A stretch of 64,000 nt of DNA from NCBI GenBank assembly GCA_934565855.1, contig CAKTIO010000003.1, positions 124,001 to 188,000 on the forward strand, in the 5' to 3' direction. This DNA comes from an uncultured Dysosmobacter sp. (lineage in GTDB: Bacteria; Bacillota; Clostridia; Oscillospirales; Oscillospiraceae). Position numbers and translations under genes: made by a program. Each line of letters starts with the position of its first letter. The first letter of the stretch is position 1. The notes beneath the pieces are model-generated. The model was not told where the DNA came from. It searched no databases and was given only the letters and a program-made list of their open reading frames with translations. Below are positions 43,447-51,808 of the stretch, in pieces.

Positions 43447-43779
43447 GAATGATGACCTCCTTGACGATTGCTTTAGCAGATAGGGTTTCTATCAGCTTGC
43501 GCGATCATATTACTATCAAAATACGAAATAGTCAATCAATAATATGCAATAATATATCAAAAAATATTTGTATACTATCACTAAAATTATAAAATGATTG
43601 AATTACAACCAAGAACTATGGACGGCAAGAGGAAGCGCAGACATGGAGAACCAGTGGAATACCAAAAATACGAGTTGATTTTGATTGAACTGATATTTAT
43701 AATGATAGAAAATTGAATGAAATTTCAAAAGAACTGCGATAAATATAGAGGTCAATCTAAATATGAGAGGAGAACTGTC
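43447..43779. other. AT-rich divergent control region (333 bp)
   Basis: The gap between the cyclodeaminase and RpiR genes is strongly AT-rich compared with its flanks. It holds the minus-strand promoter and an ACTAT/ATAGT inverted repeat, with other ACTATC-like words at about 43573 and 43494. No gene longer than a few dozen codons is supported. Confidence 0.6.
43507..43535 (-). promoter_or_regulatory. Promoter with overlapping operator for the cyclodeaminase gene
   Basis: Reading the minus strand, TTGACT (43535-43530) and TAATAT (43512-43507) have a 17-base spacer. ACTAT-N11-ATAGT (43512-43532) lies across the spacer, as expected for a repressor site, possibly for the divergent RpiR protein. 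Confidence 0.6.
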
Positions 43780-44643
43780 ATGCCGCAAGGGAAAATCGAA
43801 GAGCTCCTGAAGAACAAAAATGGTCTATCAAAAAAGCAAAGAGCCATTTGCACATACATTCAGGAGAATGTCTCCGGTATAGATCTTTTAACAACACATC
43901 AGTTAGCGGAAGCAGTGGGAGTTGGAGATGCGACCATATTTCGCTTTTTGAAGACAAGCGGTTATGACTCCTATGCAGAATTTCGTTCAGATCTGCATCA
44001 TTATGCGGCTAAAGCCATGCAGTCTTCTTACTGGAAAACGTTATCGTCGCTGGAGCCAGAGCAGGGGGCGGAGCGGGATTCTTATACACAGGTTTTTTCA
44101 AATGCAGTAGAGGTCATTGGCAAGACTGCCACCCCGTTGTTGTTTCAGAATATGGATGAAGCGGTTGGAATGATTCTCTCAGCACCCAGAGTTGGTTTTT
44201 ATGGTTTGCGCAGTTCTCTTCCGGCTGCGCTGTATTTTTACTATATGCTGCTGCCGTTTTTATCCACTGCGCAGCAGTTAAGCTATGATGAGCATTTTAT
44301 TTATGAAAAGGTCAGGCAGATGCCGAAGGGAAGCGTGATTGTTATCATTACCAGTTGGCCGAATACGCAGATGACCGTTGAGGTGGCGAGGTTCTGTAAA
44401 AAAATCGGTCATCGTGTGATATTGCTGACAATGGGAGACAGCAGCCCGATAGCTGCTTATGCGGATTTGGTACTGGCATTACCGGAATCATCAGGGCAGT
44501 ATACCATTGCACCGTATATATTGGTGGCGGATGCTCTCGCAAAGGAAATTGGAATGCGGCTTCGCCCGGAATCGGTAAAACAGCTGCGGGAGATGGACGT
44601 GATTTTGACGGAACAGGGGATTACGAGCTGGAATGAAGAATGA
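43780..44643 (+). CDS. MurR/RpiR family transcriptional regulator
   Basis: A 287-residue regulator. The N-terminal RpiR helix-turn-helix is GLSKKQRAICTYIQENVSGIDLLTTHQLAEAVGVGDATIFRFLKTSGYDSYAEFRSDLH. The C-terminal SIS domain (~125-260; VGFYGLRSSLPAALYFYYMLL, SVIVIITSWPNTQMTVEVARFCKKIGHRVILLT) usually binds a phosphosugar. ATG 43780 follows GAGAGGAG at seven bases. Codon use is more AT-rich than in its neighbours, which hints at separate acquisition. It likely controls the divergent cyclodeaminase gene. Confidence 0.92.
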   Translation: MPQGKIEELLKNKNGLSKKQRAICTYIQENVSGIDLLTTHQLAEAVGVGDATIFRFLKTSGYDSYAEFRSDLHHYAAKAMQSSYWKTLSSLEPEQGAERDSYTQVFSNAVEVIGKTATPLLFQNMDEAVGMILSAPRVGFYGLRSSLPAALYFYYMLLPFLSTAQQLSYDEHFIYEKVRQMPKGSVIVIITSWPNTQMTVEVARFCKKIGHRVILLTMGDSSPIAAYADLVLALPESSGQYTIAPYILVADALAKEIGMRLRPESVKQLREMDVILTEQGITSWNEE

Positions 44644-44703
44644 CTAATTATCCGGGACATTTCATAAACGGAGATTTAAACTGATTTTTCCTTCAGACGT
44701 TTC

Positions 44704-44732
44704 TTGTGTTTTGAGAGAAATCCGTATACAAT
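44704..44732 (+). promoter_or_regulatory. Promoter of the AEC transporter gene
   Basis: TTGTGT (44704-44709) and TACAAT (44727-44732) have a 17-base spacer, 60 bases before the TTG start. Confidence 0.55.
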
Positions 44733-44792
44733 AGGAAAGAACGACGTTCGGGCGAGAGATTGCCCCGAAGAGAGAAAGAAGAGGGAATCGCA

Positions 44793-45731
44793 TTGGATAG
44801 CTTTTGGGTCGCGTTAGGCGTTGTTGCGCCGATGGCGCTGTTGATGTTGATTGGTGGACTGTGCCGGAAAGCCGGTATCATTGAGCGGGATACCATGAAA
44901 AAGGTGGACAAGCTGCTGTTCCGTCTGTTTATGCCGGTGCTGCTGTTCCGGAACATCTGCCATGCGGATTTTCAGACGGATTTCAGCGTAAAGCTGATGG
45001 GCTTTGTGCTTGCCATGCTGATGGTGATTTTCATTATGGCATGGACCATTCCGAAGCATCTGGTCAAGGACCATAATCAGGCGGCATCCATTGGGCAGGG
45101 CATGATCCGGTCCAACTACATTCTGTTTGGCATTGCCGTGACAGAGTCCATTTACGGCGATGGTCATGCGGCAATGGTGGCGCTGCTGGGCGCGGTGGTA
45201 GTGCCGCTGACCAACGCCCTGTCAGTCATCATTCTGGAGGTCAACCGTTCCGGCAAGGCGGGCTTTGGAAAGATCTTTATTTCCATTCTGAAAAATCCGA
45301 TGGTGATGGCAGGCATTCTGGGTGTTGCTGTAAAGCTGATTGGCATTCCAATTCCGTCCATGCTGATGGGTGTGATCGACGACCTTGCCGATGTGACCAC
45401 GACACTGAGCTTTATTTCCCTGGGTGTCAGCCTGAACATGGGAGAGCTGAAGCATAACCGCTATCCGTTGACGGTAGGTCTGCTGCTGCGGATGGTTTTG
45501 ATTCCGCTGATATTTTTGCCGATCTCTGTTGCCTGCGGCTTCCGGAATCAGGAGCTGTGCGCATTGATGATCCTGTTTGCAGCGCCCTGCGCAGTGGCAT
45601 CCTATCCGATGGCAGTGGCGATGGGAGCGGATGGTCCCCTGTCGGGACAGCTGGTGGTGACCACCACGCTGACCTCCATTTTGACGATGTTCCTGTTTAC
45701 CTTCCTGTTCCGCAGCATTGGGCTTTTGTAA
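44793..45731 (+). CDS. AEC family transporter (auxin efflux carrier-like)
   Basis: A 312-residue membrane protein with about ten segments and an internal repeat. The N-terminal LGVVAPMALLMLIGGLCRKAGI and KKVDKLLFRLFMPVLLFRNI segments and the crossover region FAAPCAVASYPMAVAMGAD are family features. Members carry malate, other organic acids or similar compounds. The start is TTG 44793 behind GAGGGAATC; the longer frame from 44760 also begins with TTG and is less likely. It lies alone between its own promoter and a terminator. Confidence 0.9.
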   Translation: MDSFWVALGVVAPMALLMLIGGLCRKAGIIERDTMKKVDKLLFRLFMPVLLFRNICHADFQTDFSVKLMGFVLAMLMVIFIMAWTIPKHLVKDHNQAASIGQGMIRSNYILFGIAVTESIYGDGHAAMVALLGAVVVPLTNALSVIILEVNRSGKAGFGKIFISILKNPMVMAGILGVAVKLIGIPIPSMLMGVIDDLADVTTTLSFISLGVSLNMGELKHNRYPLTVGLLLRMVLIPLIFLPISVACGFRNQELCALMILFAAPCAVASYPMAVAMGADGPLSGQLVVTTTLTSILTMFLFTFLFRSIGLL

Positions 45732-45743
45732 AAAATTTTTTGA

Positions 45744-45780
45744 CAGAGAGCTTCGGAGGACCGGAGTTCTCTGCCTTTTT
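45744..45780 (+). terminator. Terminator of the AEC transporter gene
   Basis: A 13-pair stem with wobbles (45744-45756 with 45761-45773) is followed by CCTTTTT. A second small hairpin (TTTTCGGG/CCCGAAAA) follows directly. Confidence 0.85.
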
Positions 45781-45822
45781 CGGGAAAAACCCGAAAAATG
45801 TGCGGATTTTTACAAACAAATA

Positions 45823-45854
45823 TTGACAATAATTATTATAATACTTATTATAAT
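45823..45854 (+). promoter_or_regulatory. Promoter with AT-rich repeat for the isomerase-HAD-btpA-FGGY operon
   Basis: TTGACA (45823-45828) and TATTAT (45846-45851) have a 17-base spacer. The 23 bases 45832-45854 match 62837-62859 at 20 of 23 positions and 51656-51678 more loosely. This suggests a common regulator site over the promoter. Confidence 0.6.
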
Positions 45855-45914
45855 TATAGAGATTTTTATAAAGGGGGCATTCTGCCTAAACGAAAGGGAA
45901 GAGAGGTTGACGCC

Positions 45915-46748
45915 ATGCAAACATTGAGAATGGAACAGCTGTCTGCAATGAACTGTCATTACGCGCGGCACTCATTTCGGTATTTTTTAGACTGTGCGGC
46001 GGAAAACGGACTTCAGAACGTTGAGATCTGGGCGGAGGCGCTGTATGTAGAGGAAGCGGATTCCGCGGTTCTGCAAAGGGTGAAAGCCATGCTGGCGGAG
46101 CGGGAGCTGAAGCTGGTTTGCTGTACGCCGGAGGTGCTGGGACATCCCTACAACATTGCGGCGCCGCAGAAGACGCTGCGGGCACACAGCGTGGAATACG
46201 TCAAGCGCGGCATTGAGGTCACAGCGGAACTGGGCTGTCAGAAAATGCTGGTGGTTTCCGGCTGGGGAAATCTGAACGAATCCCGGGAGGACGCTATGAC
46301 CCGCGCATTGGATTCCCTGGCAGAAATCTCAAAAAAGGCAGAGCAGGAGGGCATTACACTGGCGCTGGAGCATCTCTCTCCCATCAGCTCCAATCTGGTC
46401 AATACGGCGGCAGATATGCGCTATGTGCTGGATGCCATTCGCAGTCCTGCGCTGAAAGCTATGCTGGACACCTGCCAGGTAGGGCTGGTCGGCGAGCGTG
46501 TGGAGGATTATCTCCGGCTTTTGGGAGAGGATCTGGTCCATATACATCTGGTGGATGGAACACCGGGAGGACATCTGGCATTTGGAGATGGAACGCTGCC
46601 GCTGAAGGAAACGGTAGAGACGCTGGGTGCAGTTGGATACAGCGGCTTCTTGTCTATGGAGATCGCGGACCGCAGATACTTTGCGCATCCGGAGGAAGCG
46701 GACCGAAGGTCCATTCAGATGTTCCGGGAATGGACCGGAGGCTGCTGA
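45915..46748 (+). CDS. Sugar phosphate isomerase/epimerase family protein
   Basis: A 277-residue TIM barrel of the xylose-isomerase-like group. Metal ligands are visible as Glu in ITLALEHLSP, Asp in LKAMLDTCQV, His in LVHIHLVDGTPGGHLAFGDG and Glu in GFLSMEIADRRY. It probably epimerises a ketose or acts on a sugar acid. The frame opens at 45798, but ATG 45915 follows GAGAGG and is the first gene of an operon with a HAD phosphatase, a BtpA protein and an FGGY kinase. Confidence 0.9.
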   Translation: MQTLRMEQLSAMNCHYARHSFRYFLDCAAENGLQNVEIWAEALYVEEADSAVLQRVKAMLAERELKLVCCTPEVLGHPYNIAAPQKTLRAHSVEYVKRGIEVTAELGCQKMLVVSGWGNLNESREDAMTRALDSLAEISKKAEQEGITLALEHLSPISSNLVNTAADMRYVLDAIRSPALKAMLDTCQVGLVGERVEDYLRLLGEDLVHIHLVDGTPGGHLAFGDGTLPLKETVETLGAVGYSGFLSMEIADRRYFAHPEEADRRSIQMFREWTGGC

Positions 46749-46766
46749 GAAAAGGAGAGGGTATTC

Positions 46767-47441
46767 ATGCGTCGCCTGAAGGCGGTGATTTTTGATATGG
46801 ATGGTGTGCTGGTGAACAGCGAGCCGGTTTACCTGGAATTGTTCTCCGAATTTTTCCGCAGAAATGGAAAGGCTGTCTGCCGGGAGGAGCTGGTGCGGAC
46901 CGTAGGAACCTCCAGTCAGGAGACCTGGCGCATTTTAGCGCGTGCCTGGGGCTGGACGGAGGACCCAATGGAGCTGCGGAGGTTTTACCGGGAATCCTGT
47001 CAGGACCTGTTTGTCCCTTATGGAGAGGTGGCATTTCCTGAAATGAGAAAAACGCTGGAAGCACTATCCAGTAAAGGCTTTTCACTTTGCATTGCATCGG
47101 CATCGGCGCGGACATCTATTCAGCGTATGATGGAGGAAACGGGCATTACTCCCAGCATCACGCATGTGGTTAGCGGTGAGGATGTGGCGCACAGCAAGCC
47201 TGCGCCGGATGTATATCTGAAGGCGATCTCCCTGTTGGGACTTCCTCCAGAGAATTGCGTGGCGGTGGAGGACTCCCACTGTGGAATTCAGGCGGCAAAG
47301 GCTGCCGGACTTCGGGTGATTGGAGTACGCAGTCAGCTGGAACCGGACAGCTGGAGACTGGCGGACACAGTGATAGAAGGTGTTGCAGAGCTGGACGCTC
47401 TGCTGGAGGAGACTGACGGAACAAACCGTCTGGAGGAATAA
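46767..47441 (+). CDS. HAD family phosphatase / beta-phosphoglucomutase-like
   Basis: A 224-residue HAD-IA hydrolase. DMDGVLVNSEPVY near residue 10 holds the nucleophile Asp. A small helical cap follows. IASASARTSIQRM carries the Ser/Thr motif, HSKPAPDVYL the conserved Lys, and VAVEDSHCGIQAAKAAG the metal-binding acids. It dephosphorylates or isomerises sugar phosphates. AAGGAGAGG precedes the ATG. It follows the isomerase by 18 bases. Confidence 0.9.
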   Translation: MRRLKAVIFDMDGVLVNSEPVYLELFSEFFRRNGKAVCREELVRTVGTSSQETWRILARAWGWTEDPMELRRFYRESCQDLFVPYGEVAFPEMRKTLEALSSKGFSLCIASASARTSIQRMMEETGITPSITHVVSGEDVAHSKPAPDVYLKAISLLGLPPENCVAVEDSHCGIQAAKAAGLRVIGVRSQLEPDSWRLADTVIEGVAELDALLEETDGTNRLEE

Positions 47442-47460
47442 AGAAAGGAAGAGGAACGTC

Positions 47461-48276
47461 ATGTGGATTGATGAATTTTTTGGAGTAAAAAAGCCGATTA
47501 TTGCCCTGCTGCATCTGCGTGCCATGCCGGGAGACCCGTTGTATGGGAAGGACGATTCCATGGAAAGAGTGTTGGCAACGGCGCGGGAGGAGCTGCATCT
47601 TCTTCAGGACGGCGGCGTGGACGGTATTTTGATTGCCAACGAATTCAGCCTGCCCTATGAGAAGAAGGTATCGGCTGTGACCATTGGCGCAATGGGGTAT
47701 ATTGTAGGCGCTCTGCGGCAGGAGATCCGTGTGCCGTTTGGCGTGAATATTGTCTCCAATCCGCTGGCGACCATTGATCTGGCAGCTGCCACCGGAGCGA
47801 ATTTCGTCCGCAGCACCTTCACCGGCGCGTATATGGGTGAAAGTGGACTGGTGGATACGGACATCGCCACAGTGATGAGGAGGAAAAAAGCACTGGGACT
47901 GGACGATTTAAAGCTGTTTTTCAAGGTAAATCCGGAGTCGGACGCTTATCTTGCAGAACGTCCCCTCGGCAAGATCACGAAGTCCATGATCTTCCACTGC
48001 TTCCCGGATGCACTGTGCGTTTCCGGCGCCAGCGCAGGAACGGAGACAGATTCCTCACTGATCGAGCAGGTCAAGGCATTGGCAGGAGATACGCCGGTGT
48101 TCTGCAATACCGGCTGCACGGCGGAAAATGTGCGGGAAAAGCTCAGCTACAGCGATGGAGCCTGTGTGGGTACGGCATTTAAGACAGGCGGAAAGTTCCA
48201 GAATACAGTGGATGGCGACCGGGTAAAGGATTTTATGGACCGGGTGAAGGCGTACCGGGCAGAGCTGGAAGGATAA
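47461..48276 (+). CDS. BtpA/SgcQ family protein
   Basis: A 271-residue TIM-barrel protein of the BtpA/SgcQ family (IIALLHLRAMPGDPLY, ADGILIANEF-like GGVDGILIANEF, GVNIVSNPLATIDLAAATGANFVR, CVGTAFKTGG near the end). Members occur in photosystem I assembly (BtpA) and in the E. coli sgc sugar locus (SgcQ), but the reaction is unknown. The sugar-operon context matches SgcQ. The frame opens at 47380 inside the HAD gene; ATG 47461 follows GGAAGAGG. Confidence 0.9.
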   Translation: MWIDEFFGVKKPIIALLHLRAMPGDPLYGKDDSMERVLATAREELHLLQDGGVDGILIANEFSLPYEKKVSAVTIGAMGYIVGALRQEIRVPFGVNIVSNPLATIDLAAATGANFVRSTFTGAYMGESGLVDTDIATVMRRKKALGLDDLKLFFKVNPESDAYLAERPLGKITKSMIFHCFPDALCVSGASAGTETDSSLIEQVKALAGDTPVFCNTGCTAENVREKLSYSDGACVGTAFKTGGKFQNTVDGDRVKDFMDRVKAYRAELEG

Positions 48277-48285
48277 GGTGGCAAT

Positions 48286-49806
48286 ATGGAGCGTAAGGCA
48301 TATCTGATGGGCGTGGATATCGGCACTTACGAGAGTAAGGGGACCCTGACAGACACTGAGGGACGGGTCATTGCCTATGCCGCTCAAAAGCACGGGATGG
48401 AAAATCCGAAGCCTAATTATTATGAGCATGATGCCGAGCAGGTCTGGTGGCACGACCTGTGTGTGCTGACACAGAAGCTGCTGGAGGAGTCCGGCGTGCA
48501 GAAGGAGGATGTTCTGGCGCTGGGGGTCAGTACGCTTGGGACCTGCTGCCTGCCGGTGGACCGGGACCTGCGTCCACTACGGAAAGCAATTTTATACGGC
48601 ATTGACGCCCGCAGTCAGAAGGAGATCGAATATCTCACAGAGTACTACGGGGAGGAGAAGGTCAAGGAGCTGTTTGGGCGTCCGATCTGCTCTGGTGATG
48701 TCTGTGCCAAGATTCTATGGATCAAGAATAATGAGCCGGAGGTTTACGAAAAAACCTATAAGTTCCTGACGGGGACATCCTATCTGGTGGCAAAGCTGAC
48801 AGGAGAATTTGTAGTGGACCGCTTCTTGGGAATTGCCTCGCTGCGCCCCCTCTACCACCCCGATGGAACGATCCGGGAAGAGATGTGCGGTCCCTTCTGC
48901 CGTCCGGACCAGCTGCCCTCCGGTCATGTAGTTACAGATGTTGCCGGACATATCACCGAAGCGGCGGCAGCGGCAACGGGACTTGCCGTGGGTACACCGG
49001 TCACAGTAGGCACGGGCGATTCCTCTGCGGAGGCAATCAGCACCGGAGTGACCCATCCCGGAGACGTGATGCTTCAGCTGGGATCCTCTGTCTTTATTTA
49101 CTGCTGCACAGACCGTCTGGTGACGGATGACCGGGTCCGCGGAAACAACTTCCTGATTCCTGATACATTCAGTGTGGCGGCAGGCACCAACAACTGCGGC
49201 ACCATTACCAAATGGTTCCGGGATAACCTTTATCCGGAGGCACTGGCATTGGAAGATGCAGGCGGTCCCAATGCCTACGAGACCATGATGGCGGAGATCG
49301 ACAGGATTCCCATTGGAAGCGAGGGGCTGGTGACGCTGCCCTATTTCGCGGGAGAGCGGACACCGATCAACGATCCCAATGCCAAGGGTTTGATGATCGG
49401 CTTGAGCCTGCACCACACCAAGCACCATATGTACCGCTCCGCGCTGGAGGGCATTGCCTTCTCCGTGGCGCAGCACATTGATATTTTCAAGGAACACCAT
49501 ATTGAACCGCTGCACATTATGGCAGTGGGCGGCGGCACCAAGAATGCCGTATGGATGCAGATGATGGCAGATGCCATCGGAGAACCGATCCACATGGCAA
49601 GCGTGACCATCGGAGCCTCCTACGGAGATGCTCTGATGGCGGGCATTGGCGCGGGTGTGTTCCGGGATTTCCAGGACCTCCAGCGGGTGATCCGCCCGTC
49701 TGTGACGGTGTATCCGTCCCTGGAGCGCACACAGCAGTATCAGAAATTCCGGAAGATCTACGATGCGGCATATCAGGCAAATAAAGAGTTGATGCATCTG
49801 CTGTAA
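48286..49806 (+). CDS. FGGY family carbohydrate kinase, copy 1
   Basis: A 506-residue sugar kinase. The N-terminal phosphate motif is GVDIGTYESKGTLTD. VTVGTGDSSAEAISTGVTHPGDVMLQLGSS is the ATP/adenosine region, LPYFAGERTPINDPNAKG is the conserved signature and MAVGGGTKNAVWMQMMADAIG the C-terminal FGGY signature. It phosphorylates a pentose, pentulose or polyol with ATP. It ends the operon, so the pathway would be kinase, isomerase/epimerase, phosphatase and BtpA on one sugar. Confidence 0.94.
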   Translation: MERKAYLMGVDIGTYESKGTLTDTEGRVIAYAAQKHGMENPKPNYYEHDAEQVWWHDLCVLTQKLLEESGVQKEDVLALGVSTLGTCCLPVDRDLRPLRKAILYGIDARSQKEIEYLTEYYGEEKVKELFGRPICSGDVCAKILWIKNNEPEVYEKTYKFLTGTSYLVAKLTGEFVVDRFLGIASLRPLYHPDGTIREEMCGPFCRPDQLPSGHVVTDVAGHITEAAAAATGLAVGTPVTVGTGDSSAEAISTGVTHPGDVMLQLGSSVFIYCCTDRLVTDDRVRGNNFLIPDTFSVAAGTNNCGTITKWFRDNLYPEALALEDAGGPNAYETMMAEIDRIPIGSEGLVTLPYFAGERTPINDPNAKGLMIGLSLHHTKHHMYRSALEGIAFSVAQHIDIFKEHHIEPLHIMAVGGGTKNAVWMQMMADAIGEPIHMASVTIGASYGDALMAGIGAGVFRDFQDLQRVIRPSVTVYPSLERTQQYQKFRKIYDAAYQANKELMHLL

Positions 49807-49812
49807 TACAAG

Positions 49813-49866
49813 AAAATCAGGGACCTGTTCCACACTGCACTGGCAGCGGAACGGGTCCCTGATTTT
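49813..49866. terminator. Bidirectional terminator between two FGGY kinase genes
   Basis: AAAATCAGGGACC and GGTCCCTGATTTT form a perfect 13-bp outer stem, extended by GTTCC/GGAAC, with T-runs on both strands. Confidence 0.9.
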
Positions 49867-49888
49867 TATGCTTGGAAAGGAAAAGAAA

Positions 49889-51421
49889 TCATCCGTTTTC
49901 CCGGGGAAGATTGATCTGGCTGAGGTGCTGGTTGATGTCCTGCAGGGCAAGATAGCAGTCCTCAAATGCGGGGATCAGTTCCTGATAGACCTCAACGTGT
50001 TCCTGAATAGGGGTGGTGATAAACTGGTTGTGGTGGAAACGGGCAATAGAGGTGTGATCGGAGTAGATTCCGGCGGCAACGCCAGCCAGCATGGCAACGC
50101 CCACGCAGCCCACGTTCGTGGTCACATCCGAGCTGATGAGATCCATTTCCAGCACATCGGACAGGATCTGCTGCCACTGGGGAGATACGCCGTTGCCCAC
50201 CAAACGCAGACTGGTAAAGGGTTCCAGCGCCTCAATGCTGTTTTTCACCAGCGCCAGCTGGAAGGAAACGCCCTCCAGAATGCTGCGGTAGAAATCATAC
50301 CGGGTGTGGCGGGAGGTCAATCCAATGAAGCCGCCCTTGGCGTAGGTGTTGTACCAGGGAGCCCGTTCTCCGCGGAGATAGGGCATGAACAGCAGACCCT
50401 TGCTGCCCACGGTGGTGTGGGCAAGCTTCTGTGCCATGAACTGGTCCCAGTCCTTTTTATCCGGCGGAAGCTGGTCGTTGAAGAAGGTCTTTAGGTACCA
50501 GTCGGCGCACAGGTGTCCGGAGAGGATGGTCCCGCCGTTGACGTAGGTGTCCGGCTGGATGTAGGACGCTTTGGTGATGGCATGCTTGGTGTCGATCTCC
50601 CGGCTGCGGGTCACTTGTGAGATCCAGGAGGACGAGCTGAGGTGGATGCAGCCCTCTCCGGGATTCAGGATACCGGAGCCGATTGCCGGGGCGCGTCCGT
50701 CACCGACGCCCTCCACCACCAGGGTCTGGGGACTGAGACCGCACTGGGCGGAGGCTTGGGGAGTGACCCGTCCCAGCGGCGTTCCGGAGGGGATGACCTC
50801 GGGCAGCTTGCTGCGGTCAATGCCGCAGGCGTCCAGAATGCGGTCAGACCAGTGCTTTTCAAACAGATCGTACATCTGCGTAAAGCCCGCGTCCGTTTCA
50901 TCGGTCACTAAATGTCCGGTCAGCAGATAATTAATGTAGTCTTTGCACTGAATAAAGCGGTAGGATTTTTCATAGATCTCCGGCTGACACTGCTTCAGCC
51001 AGAGAATTTTGGAGAGGGAGGAGGAGTGCAGCGGCGGCGTTCCTGTGATGCGGTGGATCTCCACGGGGTCCAGCAGGGTGCTGATGAGCTGTGTCTGCTG
51101 GATGGAGCGCTTATCATCCCAGGTGATGCAGCTGCCAAGCGGGCGGATATTTTCGTCCACACACAGGCAGGACATCATCTGCCCGCAGAGGGATACCGCC
51201 CGGACGGACTCGGGAGGGATATCCAGCAGAAGCGTTTTGCAGTTTTTGCAGAAGGATTCCCACCAGACCTCCGGAGATTCCCAGCACCAGCCCTGCTCAT
51301 TATAGCAGGGCTGGTAGTAGACAGTATTCTGACGGACGATTTCTCCGTTCAGACGAAACAGAGCGGCTTTGCAGGAGAAAATGCCGATGTCCTGTGTAAG
51401 AATATACTCTTGCTTTTCCAT
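49889..51421 (-). CDS. FGGY family carbohydrate kinase, copy 2 (xylulokinase-like)
   Basis: A 510-residue kinase with the N-terminal LTQDIGIFSCKAALFRLNGEI and the FGGY signature near residue 440 (LRLVGNGVSPQWQQILSDVLEMD). GEGCIHLSSSSWISQVTR and LPYLRGERAPWYNTYAKGGFIGL match the ATP and hinge regions. The first motif has IGIFSCK in place of the usual GTGSxK, and the adenosine motif reads SSSSW. The substrate may differ from xylulose. ATG 51421 follows AGGAGG. It faces copy 1, a convergent pair rather than a duplicated operon. Confidence 0.88.
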   Translation of the reverse strand: MEKQEYILTQDIGIFSCKAALFRLNGEIVRQNTVYYQPCYNEQGWCWESPEVWWESFCKNCKTLLLDIPPESVRAVSLCGQMMSCLCVDENIRPLGSCITWDDKRSIQQTQLISTLLDPVEIHRITGTPPLHSSSLSKILWLKQCQPEIYEKSYRFIQCKDYINYLLTGHLVTDETDAGFTQMYDLFEKHWSDRILDACGIDRSKLPEVIPSGTPLGRVTPQASAQCGLSPQTLVVEGVGDGRAPAIGSGILNPGEGCIHLSSSSWISQVTRSREIDTKHAITKASYIQPDTYVNGGTILSGHLCADWYLKTFFNDQLPPDKKDWDQFMAQKLAHTTVGSKGLLFMPYLRGERAPWYNTYAKGGFIGLTSRHTRYDFYRSILEGVSFQLALVKNSIEALEPFTSLRLVGNGVSPQWQQILSDVLEMDLISSDVTTNVGCVGVAMLAGVAAGIYSDHTSIARFHHNQFITTPIQEHVEVYQELIPAFEDCYLALQDINQHLSQINLPRENG

Positions 51422-51808
51422 AACAACCTCCTGATAAAATGGTTCCGATCTGTCAATACAGCGCACGGGACTGCGAGGGCGTGACGCTGCAATGGCATAT
51501 GACAGGAGTCGATCAATACGAATTTTATTCTATTATAAAATGTCAAAAAAGTAAACAAGTGGGAAAAGAATGGAATTATTACAAGTTTAACAAAAATGAA
51601 GCTCGTTTTTCGGTAATAATTCGAGTAAGGAATTTTACGAAATATATTTACAACCATTATTTTAAATATTATAATAATATCAAACATACGGAAGGTACCA
51701 CCGTAACCCCTCGGCGATTTGTTCCTTGTGACCCATGCATCGCACAAACCTACCCACGTTATTAAGACAGCAATTCCTAAAATATGTGAGTATAAAGGGG
51801 AGAAGATT
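51422..51808. other. AT-rich divergent control region (387 bp)
   Basis: This gap between the second FGGY kinase and the GltS-type gene is AT-rich in its middle (51525-51685). It holds the plus-strand promoter listed separately. A minus-strand TATAAT (51537-51532) has only a weak -35 (TTGTTT, 15-base spacer). No gene is supported; the open frame entering the symporter gene from 51719 has no ribosome site. Confidence 0.6.
51647..51678 (+). promoter_or_regulatory. Promoter of the GltS-type symporter operon
   Basis: TTTACA (51647-51652) and TATAAT (51670-51675) have a 17-base spacer. The spacer and -10 (51656-51678) match the AT-rich motif of 62837-62859 at 18 of 23 positions. The motif sits in the same register as at 45832-45854. 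Confidence 0.6.
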
